In this document: positions 52,122-64,000 of the stretch, piece by piece
Position numbering within the stretch: the stretch's first letter is position 1
How the letters are laid out: the number at the start of each line of letters is the position of its first letter
Source: Glebionis coronaria
Lineage: Eukaryota > Streptophyta > Magnoliopsida > Asterales > Asteraceae
DNA: 64,000 nt
Direction of reading: 5' to 3'
NCBI GenBank assembly: GCA_025667525.1
Contig: CM046877.1
Location: 30,825,255-30,889,254 of the forward strand
The notes under the pieces: model-generated
What the model was told of the DNA's origin: nothing
The model's input: the letters and a program-made list of their open reading frames with translations, nothing else
The model's database searches: none
Program-made: the position numbers and the translations under genes

Positions 52122-55100
52122 ATGGTTCTCACACGCGAGCAAGAGCAGCTCAATGCTGCAATTCAGGCTGCCATGCAAGCCTTGCTTCCTCAACTGAGGA
52201 ATGACATCCGTGCTGAAGTCGAAGCTGCCAACAATCAGCAGCAGCAGAATCAGGCACCTCCTCCTCCTCCTCCTCCAGTGACACTAGCAGTGTGGCTGGA
52301 AAGATTCAACAAGCTCCGTCCTAGAGCTTTTGAAAAGACTGATAGCCCCAGCGATGCTGAAAGCTGGTTGACTCATATCGAGAAGATTTTCAATGATATG
52401 GGCTGTGACCCCGCATACAAGGCAAGATTGGCATGCTACCGGTTTGAAGGCGATGTACTCAGCTGGTGGCTAGCCTTGACGCAGTCGGAAGGAGGTGATG
52501 ATTGGGTCGCTGGTTTGACATGGGCCCAATTCAAGGAGAGAGTGATGGAGCAGTTCTTTCCCAAGGCAGAGCAGGACAAGCTCAAGCGAGAGTACCATGG
52601 GATACGTCAGAGAGCGGGCGAGAATAGCAACGAATTCATGTAGCGCTTTCTTCGCTTAGCTGGTTTCCTGGGAGCAGCAGCTGGTACTCCTGAGGACCAG
52701 ACACACCACTTTAGGTGGGCACTTCGCACCTCGGTCGCGAACAATCTAGTGTGTGCTACGTTCAATACAGTAGCACAAGTGGCCGACGCAGCAAGGAAGC
52801 TAGAGATGTTGCAGGAACGAGATGAGTTCGGGGAAGCTGAAAGACCCGACAAGAGGTAAACATTTCGTATTCTAACGATAACCAACCGCATACTATCATT
52901 ATATGTTCAATAATCATCTCTAAACTGTATCTTCCAGGCAGAAAACTGGGGACCGGTCTCAGCCGGCTACTCAGCAGCAGCCTCATCAACACAAAGGAAA
53001 CGGTCACACTAACGACCGTTCTGTTGTGGAAAGGCGTAGCGGTAATGATAATTACCGTAACAACGCTGGACACTCCAACAACAGCAGGTCCTACTATTTA
53101 CGCATCTTCTTATGATTTCATGTTATATCTCTCATGCTGACACTATATTAACCTCTACCAGGAACCACGGTAACGGGAAGGACCAGAACCACAGGGGTTC
53201 GCAGCCTAACCGTTCAGCTAACACTGGTGAACATCTTATGACGCATATGTCTTATACTCGTGCATATACTTTATTTTAACACATTTTGTCATCAGCAGGC
53301 CCTCAGCAAGCAAGGACTCCTGCTGGAGGATTCACTCATCCTCTTTGCAATACTTGCCATCGCAGACACCCTGGCCCATGTCGTCGTGATTCCGACGCGT
53401 GCTACAAGTGCGGCCTCCCTGGCCATCGTATGAGAGATTGCCGTAAGGGTGAAATGGAGGGTACCTCGGGTCATGCTGATAGTAAGCCGCCTCCTACCAC
53501 TGGGCGTGTCTACACGACATCTCGTGATCAGGCAAACAAATCTACAGGTACCATTACTGGAATTTTGTATATGTACGGCCAGGCTGCATGTGTTCTTTTC
53601 GACACGGGTGCCACTCAATCAGTTATTTCCACTACTTATGCTAAGAACATCAGGACACTTCCCTTGCCATTAGAAAATAGGCTTACCATTTCCATGCCTT
53701 TGAGGGACTCTGTATTAATAACTCATGTATACAAGAGTCTTGCTCTAGAGTTTGACGATAAAATTCGTGCAGTAGATGCACTTCCCCTAGACATGATTGA
53801 GTTCGATATGATTCTCGGCATGGACTGGCTATCCAAGCACCATGCTACCATAGACTGCCACTCATATCGGGTGATCTTCGGCGACATTAATGCACCAGAG
53901 TACATTCATAACGGGTTCATACCCGGACGGTCTGTACAAGTCATATCTACCTTGCAAGCACGTGCATTACTGTCACATGGCTGTGAGGGTTATCTAGCTA
54001 CGGTTCACGACATGGATGCTGAATCCCCGTCGATTCAGGATCAACCAGTAGTTTCGGAATTTCAAGACGTCTTTCCAGCTGAACTTCCAGGCATACCACC
54101 TGCACGAGAAGTGAAGTTCAACATCGACCTTGTTCCAGGAGTTGAACCAATCTCTAAGGCTCCGTATCGTATGGCTCCCATAGAGCTAAAAGAACTGAAG
54201 GACCAACTGCAGGAACTTCTTGAACGAGGGTTCATTAGACCAAGCGCATCTCCATGGGGCGCACCGGTTTTGTTCGTTAAGAAGAAGGACGGCAGCATGT
54301 GACTTTGCATAGACTACCGTGAACTTAATAAGATTACCATCCGCAATAGATATCTACTGCCACGTATAGATGATATGTTTGACCAACTTCAAGGAGCCAA
54401 ACACTTCTCAAAGATCGATCTAAGGTCAGGCTACCATCAGCTAAGGGTTAAAGAGCAGGATATTGCCAAGACTGCTTTTCGTACCCGCTATGGCCATTAT
54501 GAGTTTGTAGTCATGCCATTCGGCCTGACTAATGCTCCAGCAGTATTCATGGATCTGATGAACAGAATCTTCCACGAATTCCTCGATAAGTTTGTCATTG
54601 TATTCATCGATGACATCTTGATTTTCTCAAAGTCCACGAAGGAACACGAAGACCATCTCCGTACGGTACTACAGATTCTTCGTCAGAAGCAGCTGTATGC
54701 GAAATTCTCCAAGTGTGAGTTCTGGTTAAACAAAGTGGCATTCTTAGGTCACATTGTATCAGCAGAAGGGATCACTATGGACCCAGCAAAGGTTGAGGCT
54801 ATCACTAAATGGCCAAGACCAACGTCGGCGACAGAAGTCCGCAGTTTCTTAGGCTTAGCTGGATATTACCGCAGATTCGTGGAGAACTTTTCCCGCTTGG
54901 CACTACCCCTCACCAAATTGATGCGAAAAGGAGAGAAATTCGTCTGGACGGAAGAACGAGAGAAGAGCTTCGAAGACCTAAAGCAGAAGTTAGTATCTGC
55001 ACCTATTCTTACTCTCCCATCTGGTACAGGTGGATTTCAGATCTATAGCGATGCATCGGGGAAGGGACTGGGCTGTGTTCTCATGCAACATGGGAAAGTG

Positions 55101-56927
55101 ATCGCGTATGCTTCACGGCAGCTTAAGCCCTATAAAGAAAACTACCCTACGCATGACCTGGAACTTGCTGCAGTGGTGTTCACATTGAAAATATGGAGGC
55201 ACTACTTATACGGAGAATCATGCGACATTTTCACGGATCACAAGAGCTTGAAGTATATCTTCACTCAACGTGAATTGAACATGAGACAAAGGAGATGGTT
55301 GGAACTGTTGAAGGATTATGATATTAACCTACAGTATCATCCCGGAAAGGCTAATGTAGTAGCAGATGCACTCAGCAGAAAGTCCGGAATGATCAACGGC
55401 ATTGAAATCAAGGAACAAAACATAAGAGACTTGGAGCGGCTAGACATCGAAATCATGGTACGTGGGCAGCACGGATACTGGGTGAATCTTAGAGTAGAAC
55501 CCGAGTTATTGTCTAGGATCAAGGAAGAGCAGAAGGATGATGGAGAAATTTGGGCGATAATTCAGAATTTGGAGAAACAGACAGAATTCAGAATGGACGC
55601 AGACGGTATCGTTTGGCAGGGCACGAGACTTTGTGTTCCTGACAATCAAGAACTCCGGGAAGCATTGTTAGCTGAAGCTCACAGCTCCCCATTTTCTATA
55701 CATCCTGGGTCGACAAAAATGTACCATGACATCAGACAGCATTTTTGGTGGAGTGGTATGAAACAGGATGTAGCCACTTATGTCTCCAAATGTCTTACCT
55801 GCCAGCAGGTTAAGATTGAGCATCAGCGATCGGGCGGTCTCCTTCAACCGTTGGATATTCCAGAGTGGAAGTGGGACAAAATCACCATGGATTTTGTTAC
55901 CGGTCTTCCGCCTACCAAGAATAAGCACGATGCGATTTGGGTCATTGTTGATCGACTCACCAAATCAGCTCATTTCTTACCGATACGCAAGGAAGATCCG
56001 GTAAGTAAACTCGCAGATACTTACAGAAGGGAGATCATGAGACTCCACGGTACTCCCTCCAGCATCGTCTCAGACAGAGATCCTCGTTTCACGTCGTGAT
56101 TCTGGAAAGGTCTGCAAAAAGCTTGGGGTACACAACTTAAGCTGAGTACGGCCTTTCATCCTCAAACGGACGGACATTCGGAGCGAACAATTTAGACATT
56201 GGAAGATATGTTAAGGTCGTGTGCGTTGGAATGGACAGGTGATTGGGACGATTACATCTGTTTGGTCGAGTTTGCATACAACAACAGCTGGCACGCAAGT
56301 ATCAAATGTGCTCCTTTCGAAATGTTGTATGGCAGGAAGTGTCGCGCTCCAATCTGCTGGGATCAAGTGGGAGAGCGAACACTCGAAGGACCAGAGATTA
56401 TAGAATTGACCAATGAGAAGATCGAAGTAGCTAAGCAAAAGATGCAGGAAGCACGGTCACGTCAGAAGAGTTACGCCGATAAGCATCGTAGGGACATACA
56501 TTTTAATGTGGGAGACCACGTCTTCCTCAAGGTTTCGCCGGCACGTGGTGTTAAACGCTTCGGGATCAAAGGGAAACTCAGTCCTCGTTTCATCGGACCA
56601 TTTGATATCATTGAACGAATCGGTGAAGTATCTTACCGATTGGCGTTACCTCCTCAGCTTTTGCACGTGCATAACGTGTTCCATGTGTCCTTACTCAGAG
56701 GGTACAAGTATCATCCCCTTCACATGGTTCAGTATCCACTAGAACAGATACGTGAAGATCTCACTTTTATAGAGGAACCCGAACGAGTTCTCGACAGGCA
56801 AGAACGAGTCATGAGAAGGAAGACGATTCCATTCGTCAAAATTCTTTGGAGGGACCATACCGAGCGGGAAGCCACTTGGGAAACAGAGGAGTCTATCTGG
56901 GCTTCTTACCCTCACTTCATATTTTGA
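52122..56927 (+). pseudogene. gag-pol: G2 Gag-Pol polyprotein with chromodomain; three introns, four nonsense codons
   Basis: Start at ATG 52122 (MVLTREQ), typical for Tekay Gag; the ATG at 52107 is in frame but less likely. Retrotrans_gag domain (AESWLTHIEKIF, LTWAQFKERVMEQFFP), introns 52856-52937, 53088-53161 and 53227-53298, knuckle CYKCGLPGHRMRDC (53401-53442), protease LFDTGATQSVIS, RT with VFIDDILIF, RNase H with [10 protein letters not shown], integrase HHCC (CLTCQQVK) and core ([17 protein letters not shown]), then a C-terminal chromodomain (56760-56924). Stops: TAG 52641, TGA 54300, TGA 56097, TAG 56193. Apart from these and the introns the frame is unbroken, about 1525 codons. Confidence 0.92.
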
Positions 56928-56986
56928 GTTCGGGTATGTTACTTCTTTCCAGTTTGCTTTATCTATAATTCGTGGACGAATTATTC

Positions 56987-57004
56987 TTTTTAGGGGGGAA
57001 GAAT
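56987..57004 (+). other. G2 polypurine tract
   Basis: TTTTAGGGGGGAAGAAT directly before the 3' LTR, preceded by ATTCGTGGACGAATT. Confidence 0.88.
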
Positions 57005-59996
57005 TGTAAAACCCGCATGCTTTTACCATGAATAGTGCCCTTAAGATCGTACGTCCTAGATTAAAACTTACCCTATTTAGTATTGATCACATTCATGTGC
57101 TAATAATTAAGCAAGTGCATACGTGTATGACATGATAAGTATCGATTACGTACGAACTCATGATAAACAGTTAATAGATATTTCACGTGAACATAATTAA
57201 ATCATGATCACCATTTTAAAACACGAACTAAAATAATTACGTAAGTACTTAATTACGAGCGTTAAGAATACGATAAACTACATGATAAAATAAACAGAAA
57301 CACTTTAAACACGAACACGTTTAACCACGAACGAACACGAAACATCGGGACATGAGAAAAGGTACGGGTACCCCATGTGGGGCCCCCATACCCACGACAC
57401 ACATAACCATAATGGGCTTAGCCCATTGACTTTTACATGAAAGGGGGGTTATGGTAACTTTTCATTTCATTTTTACATTTCATGAAAAATAAGCATTTAA
57501 CCTAAAAAAGTTTTCTCTCCTCCTCCTTGGTCTCTCTTTGTGCCGCCACCCCTAAGACCACCAAAGGTGGTTGTTGATTGATCTTGATCACAAAAATCAT
57601 TGCTATAAACCGTGTTTGTTCATCCTCTTTCAAGCTACGTATTGGTATATCATTCTAAACCTTTCTTTTTAATTCTTTTAAATCTTTGATTATTTTCATG
57701 AACATGTTATTAATATTCTTATTAAAACATGATAATTAAACATTGATCTAACATGTTTTGGGGTAAATTAAAATCAAAGGATGATATAAGAGGGTGTTTG
57801 TTTTGGCCACCTAGTATAACCAACCCGAGGGGGGTTCGGTTTGCTTTTGCCGCCACCACCAAGACCATTTTGGTCTTGGTTGGTGCATGTGGGACCCACG
57901 GCAGCAAGGGGAAATAAGTACCCCGAGTTGGCTCGGGGTACGGTGTCGAGTTCATGCCCGATTCATGGTTCGTTGGTTAAATCATGATTTATGCTACATG
58001 TTAAAATTTATGAATTATGAACTTAGGATATAAATTAATTAATAACATGAGATATTAATTAAACCATGACTTAGGTTATTTTAATTATTAATTTAGCATG
58101 ATATTAATTTAACCTAAGTATTTTATGTTATAAGTTATAATTAATTAATTATTTAAAACATGCCTATAATTAATTAATTTAGACATGACTTAGGTTATGT
58201 TATTAATGCATAATAATACACATTTTAACCTAAGTAATTTATTACATTTTAATTAAAACATGTTATACTTTAATTAAAATGCTTAACCTATAGTTTAATT
58301 AAATACATGAAATAATAATTAAACTATACACTATATCATATGACTTAAGAAATAAGCTTATAAACACTTAGACTTATATGTTAGCTTATGTAACCAGCTT
58401 AATTCTAATTATGGAAACCTCTATTTATAGAAACTTAATTAAATAAGGCAACTAATCTATTAATGGAAACCTTCTATATATGGAAATCTATCTATTTCAG
58501 GCAGCTAATCTAATCATGGAAACCTTCTATATATGGAAACTTATTTAATTAAGGCAGCTGATCTATTTTTAAAACTAATCTATTTTAAGCAGTAAATTCT
58601 ATTTTTGGAAACTTTCTATTTTTGGAAACTTTCTATTTTTGGAAACTTTCTATTTTGGTAACTTTCTATTTTTGGAAACTTTCTATTTTTGGAAACTTTC
58701 TATTTTGGAAACTTTCTATTTTTGGAAACTTTCTATTTTTGGAAACCTGCTATTTTGGAAAGTTACTTATTATTACACAGTAAGTATAATAATACATGAA
58801 ATACTAGTAATACTTAATCAGATTAATCAGAATACAAGACAAACACAGTTTAAGGCTCTAAACAGTAAACCATGACCTAAAACATACAAAGTAAGCTAAG
58901 ATGAGACATAAAACCCAGTACGTAATCAGTAATTCGATACTTATACACGTGTGTATTCATGTAGCGTTAGTGATCCAGAAGTAGGAGTCTTTCTTCTGTT
59001 CATTCACTGGACTTGAGATACGGATTCCCGTCCTTTCAGTATGGACATTCTTTCCTTATTAGGATTTCCCCGTATGCAGCCAACTGTTTTCCCCAGTATT
59101 TGTTTTATTGTTTTGAACTGCTTATGTTTAATTAGCATAATCTATAGCCATATACAAGCATGACCAGTTTCACCTAGTTATGGAGGTACCATAACCATAA
59201 CATTGGAGGCACCAATGTTATGACTTCCCCACGGCGGAGTGATTGCTCGTGGCGTCCCTTTCAGTTTTGGCCATATTATTATATCATGTGGGGCGTATGG
59301 GTGCATCCTAGTTACATGTTTTATTCAGTATTTCATGGTGAATGTGGTGTGTGCCTTGCATCCTTCACAAGGAGCTGATCCCTCCTATCCAGACCAGTAT
59401 ATTAATTAGAGGCATCCCCTCTAATCAGCATGATGAGGTCACCCCTCCAAGTATTCATGCACGTGACCTTTTCATGACCTATATGGGCTATGGTATATTT
59501 ATGTTAAAACAGTTTTCATAAGATAAACATAAGGCTTTTCAAACTATAAAACCAGTTTTCTTAATACTTAACCAGTTTACTCAGAACTTAGTCTTTCGCT
59601 GTTATATGTTATATACTTATCCTATTTCATGCTATTTTGTACATCCGTGCACTGAGCGTCGTGCTCAGCCGTTTTCCTTTTCATGTTCCCAAAACGGCAG
59701 GTACTCAGGGACGCTCGTAGATCTCAAACGTACGTGCATATGGATTGGAAGCTTTACTGTCTTTCTTTACTTTATGCATTTCCTTTACATTAATACAACT
59801 TGCAATGGACATTGTTTCGTCCTTTCCTTTTACAGTATTTATGTTTGTGTGTGATGAGCTCTACTTTGGGGTTACCGATGTTTGATTCCGGTATTTCCCT
59901 TTTATGGTCATATAATGCTTAGACATTTATCTTTGTATGCTTTGATGACACGCCATGATTATGCGTAAGATTCCATTTCCAAAATGGGGTGTTACA
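57005..59996 (+). repeat. G2 3' LTR
   Basis: 2992 bp; about two more units of the 17-bp repeat than the 5' LTR (58595-58750). Confidence 0.92.
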
Positions 59997-61008
59997 TTGC
60001 TAGTGCCGAGGCAACCGTGAAGGAACAATCAGCCCATGCGAATGCTTATAACCAACAAGTGGTCGAGCTCGAGGCAAAACTTGATGCCGCGACAACCAAG
60101 GTACGTATCCGCGACGCACCACTTTTATTCCATAAGAAACAGAATCTGACAAGTAATCTCTCATACAGGTGACCGCAGCGGAGGCGTCTGCCAAGTCCTC
60201 CTCCAGCCAGGTATCCGTGCTTACCAAAAAACTTGAGGATGCCCAGATGACAATGCAGAGCATGGAAAAGGTACAAGAGGAGCTTGCTAACGAGAGGATT
60301 ACGACCAAGGAGCTAAGGGAGACGTCTGCTAAAAAAGATGTGATAATAGATGCCCTTACCACCGAACGTGACGACGTGTTATGCCCCCAACTTCTAGCAG
60401 CCATTGCCGGCCGCAGGTGGATGGTAGGACATGGGGCACGTCTGGCTGTTACCAAGGTGCTGGAAGCCCCTGAATTTGTGCAACAGTTTGCGAGCCTCGT
60501 GTCGGGTGGCATTGACCACGGCCGCCATGAAGGAATGGTCCAAGCCGTAGAGCTAATCAAGAAAAAGGAGAACTTCACCAGGCATGCTTTCTTTAATCCT
60601 GAGGCTGCTAAGAAGATGACTGCTTCCATGGCCGCAATGCGAGATCTACATTCTTCGTTCTTGGCCGAGCTGGAAGCTACAAAGGATGCATCAAACATGG
60701 AGATCATGGAAAAGCTTAGTCTTGGTGTGTTCTCTCAAGATGAGGGTCATTCTCGTGCTTCCTTCACTCCTTCGCCCAGCCACCTGACGCTTCCTATCTA
60801 TGAAGACGTAACCAGGATCGTACTTGACGAAGAACCTTTAAGCGAGGTGCTGGAGAGGAACGCGGCTCAAGCCTTGAAGCGGAGGGAACATGGTGAAAGG
60901 CTGCCTTGCTTGGCTGAGGAACAAGTGGAGATAGGTAAGTTTCTCCCCCCATGTAGGGTGCCCCTATGTTGTTTATCCATTTCAGACAATTTGGTTTGTA
61001 ACCTTTAA

Positions 61009-61707
61009 ACATTTGTAGCTTTCTATTCGTCCGTGCATGTACACGGCTAAGACATGTGTGAAATAACTGTCCTTTGTATGGAAGTCCGTGATGACCACGA
61101 CCATTTTGTTATTATTTGGAAACTTGTGTATTTTTATTTTGTTAAATATCGTATACCGATACTACATGACATGTCACGTCTTACACAAAAGGGAAAATAC
61201 ATGCAAGTCTATAATTCACTAGACATGCGACGTGCGTCTTTACTATGCAAAGCACTACGTGAGTACAGCATACGGAACTTACCACAACGTCTTATGAGTA
61301 AGGTGTCTAGTAAGGATACATGATCCGCGCCGCTGGGGTTGCATCCCTCTTACGCGACAAGTTGAATTAGTAGGTTCACTTAATCCTCTTACCCTGCCTG
61401 GAGGCGTATAGTACATGTACGGTGTTTGAATGAATGCATATGAATGAATCATGGCATATTATAATAATAACTAAAATTCACATGACTAACAAAATCCTAA
61501 GAAATAATTTGCACAAAACAAGCCGTGGAGCTAGCTAGGCACCACGACATTTTATTGGAACGTTTACATTTTTTGTTTGAACAAGAATGATAAGTCCTAA
61601 AAAACAAAAAAGGAACCTAGAAAAAACATAAGAAGCAAAACAGATAGAGTGCATGGATCTTCATTAAAGCCACATATATCGAAGTACCCATGCAGAAGCC
61701 GTAGCTT
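61009..61707. other. Region between the two convergent T1 genes
   Basis: No coding frame seen. It would hold the 3' ends of both the antisense gene and pol. Confidence 0.6.
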
Positions 61708-64000
61708 TCAAAGATAGCACCTTTTGAGATTGGAGATGTTCCATGTGCGTTCCAGACCGCGGCCATCCATGTCACGTAACTTGTACGCGCCTCGTCCTAA
61801 GGCTTCCGTGACCTCATACGGCCCTTCCCACTTAGGGCCCAACTTTCCTGTATTCTCCGCCCGACTTGCTTCGTTAGCACGATAGACATAATCTCCCGGT
61901 CGAAAAGAAACACCTTTAACCTTGGCGTTATAATAAGCCTTCATTTTAGCCTTGGACTTAGCCTCATTGATGACTGCTATCTCCCTTTTTCTTCCAACAA
62001 ATCCAGGTTGATTCGCAGTTGCTCGTCGTTCGTGACGACATTAACCTCCGTCGTGCGGATGGTAGGCATTTCGATTTCTGCTGGTATAACAACTTTAGTG
62101 CCGTAGGCCAATGCAAATGGAGTGTCTCCGTTGGCTGTTTTGATCATAGTCCTATGCGCCCATAGAACATGTGGTAACTCATCTACCCATTTGGCGCTTC
62201 GTTCCTCCAGACGGGCCTTGACGCCGTTTCCCAAGATCCTATTTGCTCGTTCCACAAGGCCATTTGTCTGCAGGTGCTTAACAGACGCGAAGCGCCGTTT
62301 GATATTCAGTGATACGCACCAATCCTTGAATGGATTATCCGCGAACTGTTTACCGTTGTCCGAGATGATTTCCCCTGGTAGGCCAAAACGGCACACAATA
62401 TGCTCCCAAACAAACTTTTTAACTTGTTTGCCTGTAATGGATTTAACTGCCTTGGTCTCTATCCATCGTGTGAAGTAGTCCATCGCGACAATCAAGAACT
62501 TAACTCCCCCCGCAGCTACAGGAAATGGTCCTGCGATGTCGATTCCCCACTTATAGAATGTCCATGGGGATGTGATAGGTGTAAGCTCCTGCTGCGGATG
62601 TCGCGGCACTGGTCTATGCACTTGGCAATCACTACACTTGCGAATCATGTCGCGCGCGTCCTTGTGCATGGTAGGCCAATAATATCATGTCCATAAGGCT
62701 CTAGCTACCATGGATCGTGGACCTGCGTGCATGCCGCATAACCCTTCATGTATTTCACTGATTACATAAGTAGCCTGACGTGGTCCAACACACCGCAACC
62801 ATGGCTGCAAAAAAGAACTACCTTCTCGAAGTTCGAAGTGTTGCGACTTCCTTCTGATGTGCCGCGCCGCTTTTTCATCATCCGGAAGGGTTTCACTAGT
62901 CAAATAGTTGATGATCGGGGTCATCCATGTAGGTCCATCCTCTTCAACTATAGTAGCGACCTCCCCTTCTGTTATAGACTTCTCCTTGAGTATTTCCACC
63001 AAGACTTGCTTGGAAAAGTGGGCGAAGCTTGTGGACGCGATCTTGCTAAGAGCGTCCGCCTTCTTGTTCTCACCTCTTGGCACCTGCTTGATGGAAAACC
63101 TGCTAAAAGCCGCGATGAGTGACTTGACTTTCTCCAAGTATCAGACCATGTTGTCCTCCTTGGCCACATATCCACCTAGAATGTGGTTCGCGACAAGCCG
63201 TGAGTCCACGTAGGCCTCAAGGTTGCGGACTCCCATTCTAGCGGCGATTTTTAAACCCGCAATTAATGCTTCATATTCCGCTTCGTTGTTGGTGGCTGTG
63301 AACTCAAAACGGAGGGCGTACGTAAACTCCATTCCTTCCGGATTTGTGAGGATGAGACCAGCTCCTGACCCATCCGTACACGAAGATCCGTCCGTAAATA
63401 ACACCCATGGTTCTGTTGGAGTCTCGTCTTGTTTTACGATTGGTCCTTCCTCATCCGGCTTCTCTATCAAGAAATCTGCCAAGATCTGGCCTTTAACAGC
63501 CGTCCTTGGCCTATAAGATATATTATGCTCCCCCAATAGAATGCTCCATTTTTGTAGCCGTCCTGCCACATCCGGTTTAGAGATGACTTGATTTATTGGT
63601 TGGTCAGTAATGACTGCAATTGGGTGCGCCTGAAAGTATCGGCGCAACCGCTTTGTAGCAAACACTAGTGCCAAAACCAATTTTTCCATAGAGGAGTAAT
63701 TCAACTCCGGCCCTTGTAATGTTCTACTTATGAAGTAGACCGGAGTTTGTACCGCATCCCTATCCGTCTTGAGTACCGCACTTATTGCTCCATGTGTGGC
63801 TGAGAGATACATAATGAGTTCCTCCTTTGGCCGGGGAGCTACTAGCATAGGGAGAGATGCAAGGTGCTGCTTGAGTTGACCAAAGGCTTCATCGGCTTCC
63901 TTTGTCCACCGGAAGTCTCCCTTCCTAATGCACTTCTTGAGTGTCTTAAATAGGGGTAATGACTTCTCTACGGACTTTGATAGGAACCTATTTAGCCCGG
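61708..64000 (-). pseudogene. pol: T1 pol: end of RT, RNase H, second RNase H, integrase (partial, broken)
   Basis: Open at the right edge with the RT thumb (SKSVEKSLPLFKTLKK). Next is the gypsy RNase H (YLSATHGAISAVL, to ILADFL near 63470), then a second RNase H (VLFTDGSSCTDGSGAG, NNEAEYEALIAGL, YVDSRLVANHI); two in tandem is the Tat/Ogre signature. Integrase follows: CSDCQVHRP, DIAGPFP, ISDNGKQF, VERANRIL and a C-terminal KLGPKWEGPYEV. Breaks: TGA near 63138, TGA near 62684, and one extra A in an A-run near 61980. All parts are otherwise collinear. Confidence 0.85.

Larger units (their letters stand above)
48701..59996 (+). mobile_element. G2: Tekay-type chromovirus (Ty3/gypsy), near complete
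   Basis: LTRs 48701-51661 and 57005-59996, tRNA-iMet primer site, hairpin leader, one gag-pol frame ending in a chromodomain, polypurine tract. Flanks TTTCT and TTGCT are a likely target duplication with one change. LTRs differ at roughly one site per hundred by eye, so it is younger than G1 and T1. Four nonsense codons block the polyprotein. Confidence 0.93.
46723..61008 (+). pseudogene. T1 antisense gene, gypsy-type-transposon (PF04195-like) protein, broken and split by G2
   Basis: Exons read on the plus strand: 46723-47408, 47497-48139, about 48221-48700 continuing at 60002-60100, 60169-60934, 60986-61008. The introns 47409-47496, 48140-48220, 60101-60168 and 60935-60985 all have GT-AG ends, and the last three keep frame. 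The N-terminal domain resembles the 'putative gypsy type transposon' family (LKNWYDHYFFIDSIVWPADY). Then come an acidic run, a basic KRTRKKNKRVRR stretch and a long coiled coil (VELEAKLDAATTK, LEDAQMTMQSMEKVQEELAN). Damage: TGA at codon 10, frame changes near 46942, 47130 and 48370-48430. G2 lies between 48700 and 60002, and the frame joins across it. Function unknown. Confidence 0.75.
45561..64000 (-). mobile_element. T1: Tat-lineage Ty3/gypsy element with antisense gene, runs off window
   Basis: Left LTR 45561-46140 is the 3' LTR of a minus-strand element: polypurine tract to its right, TATA in minus orientation, TGATG/CATCA ends. Pol (end of RT, two RNase H domains, integrase) lies on the minus strand at 61708-64000. 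Between LTR and pol is a gene on the opposite strand. A dual RNase H and an antisense extra ORF are known Tat/Retand-group traits. Split by G2. Confidence 0.8.

Noticed and set aside
58639..58875. METFYFGN-type repeat protein
   Set aside because: Translation of the 17-bp tandem repeat in the G2 LTR; also present at 50337 in the other LTR.
60000..60707. 235-aa frame on the minus strand
   Set aside because: Lies opposite the T1 antisense-gene exon, which shows the coiled-coil pattern and matching splice sites; this frame has no recognisable domain.

Overview
The window is plant nuclear DNA made almost entirely of nested LTR retrotransposons. I see no host gene, tRNA, rRNA, CRISPR array or bacterial feature. 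The mix of elements points to a large repeat-rich eudicot genome: SIRE-type Ty1/copia with an extra 3' ORF, Tekay-type chromodomain Ty3/gypsy, and a Tat-type gypsy with an antisense gypsy-type-transposon ORF. From recall of how these proteins look, I infer Asteraceae; this is an inference and no search was run.

Layout (my names). Left block, four levels deep: E1 (322-12338, minus, young SIRE-like copia, apparently identical 521-bp LTRs, TSD CTGGT) sits in the 3' ORF of E2 (1-321 plus 12339-17623, minus, a copia relative that lost pol). E2 sits in an LTR fragment of a gypsy element G0 (17624-17882), which lies in E3, an old copia gag (17883-19944 and 43197-43951, minus). E3 is also split by G1 (19945-43196, plus, degenerate Tekay-like gypsy). 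G1 carries E4 in its internal region (26599-35944, minus, no pol, three small ORFs, TSD TGATG) and E5 in its 3' LTR (36988-40514, plus, 3.5 kb, non-coding, TSD AAAAC).

Right block: an unassigned stretch with a gypsy gag remnant (43952-45560), then T1 (45561 to beyond 64000, minus), a Tat-lineage gypsy element. T1 has pol on the minus strand and, between its 3' LTR and pol, an intron-containing antisense gene on the plus strand. That gene is split by G2 (48701-59996, plus), a Tekay chromovirus complete except for four nonsense codons.

The most notable signals are not genes. (1) E1, E2 and E4 each carry their own short motif, repeated many times through LTRs, spacers and, in E1 and E2, coding linkers; the motif differs between the related elements E1 and E2 at corresponding positions. 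(2) The leaders of G1 and G2 hold a series of hairpins with a conserved loop and covarying stems. (3) E1 and E2 share a CCAAT-TATA promoter about 105 nt upstream of their 3' ORF. (4) T1 has a G-box/TATA promoter driving a spliced antisense gene. (5) G2 gag holds three short frame-preserving introns. None of this has been tested by computation; frames, repeats and junctions were read by eye.
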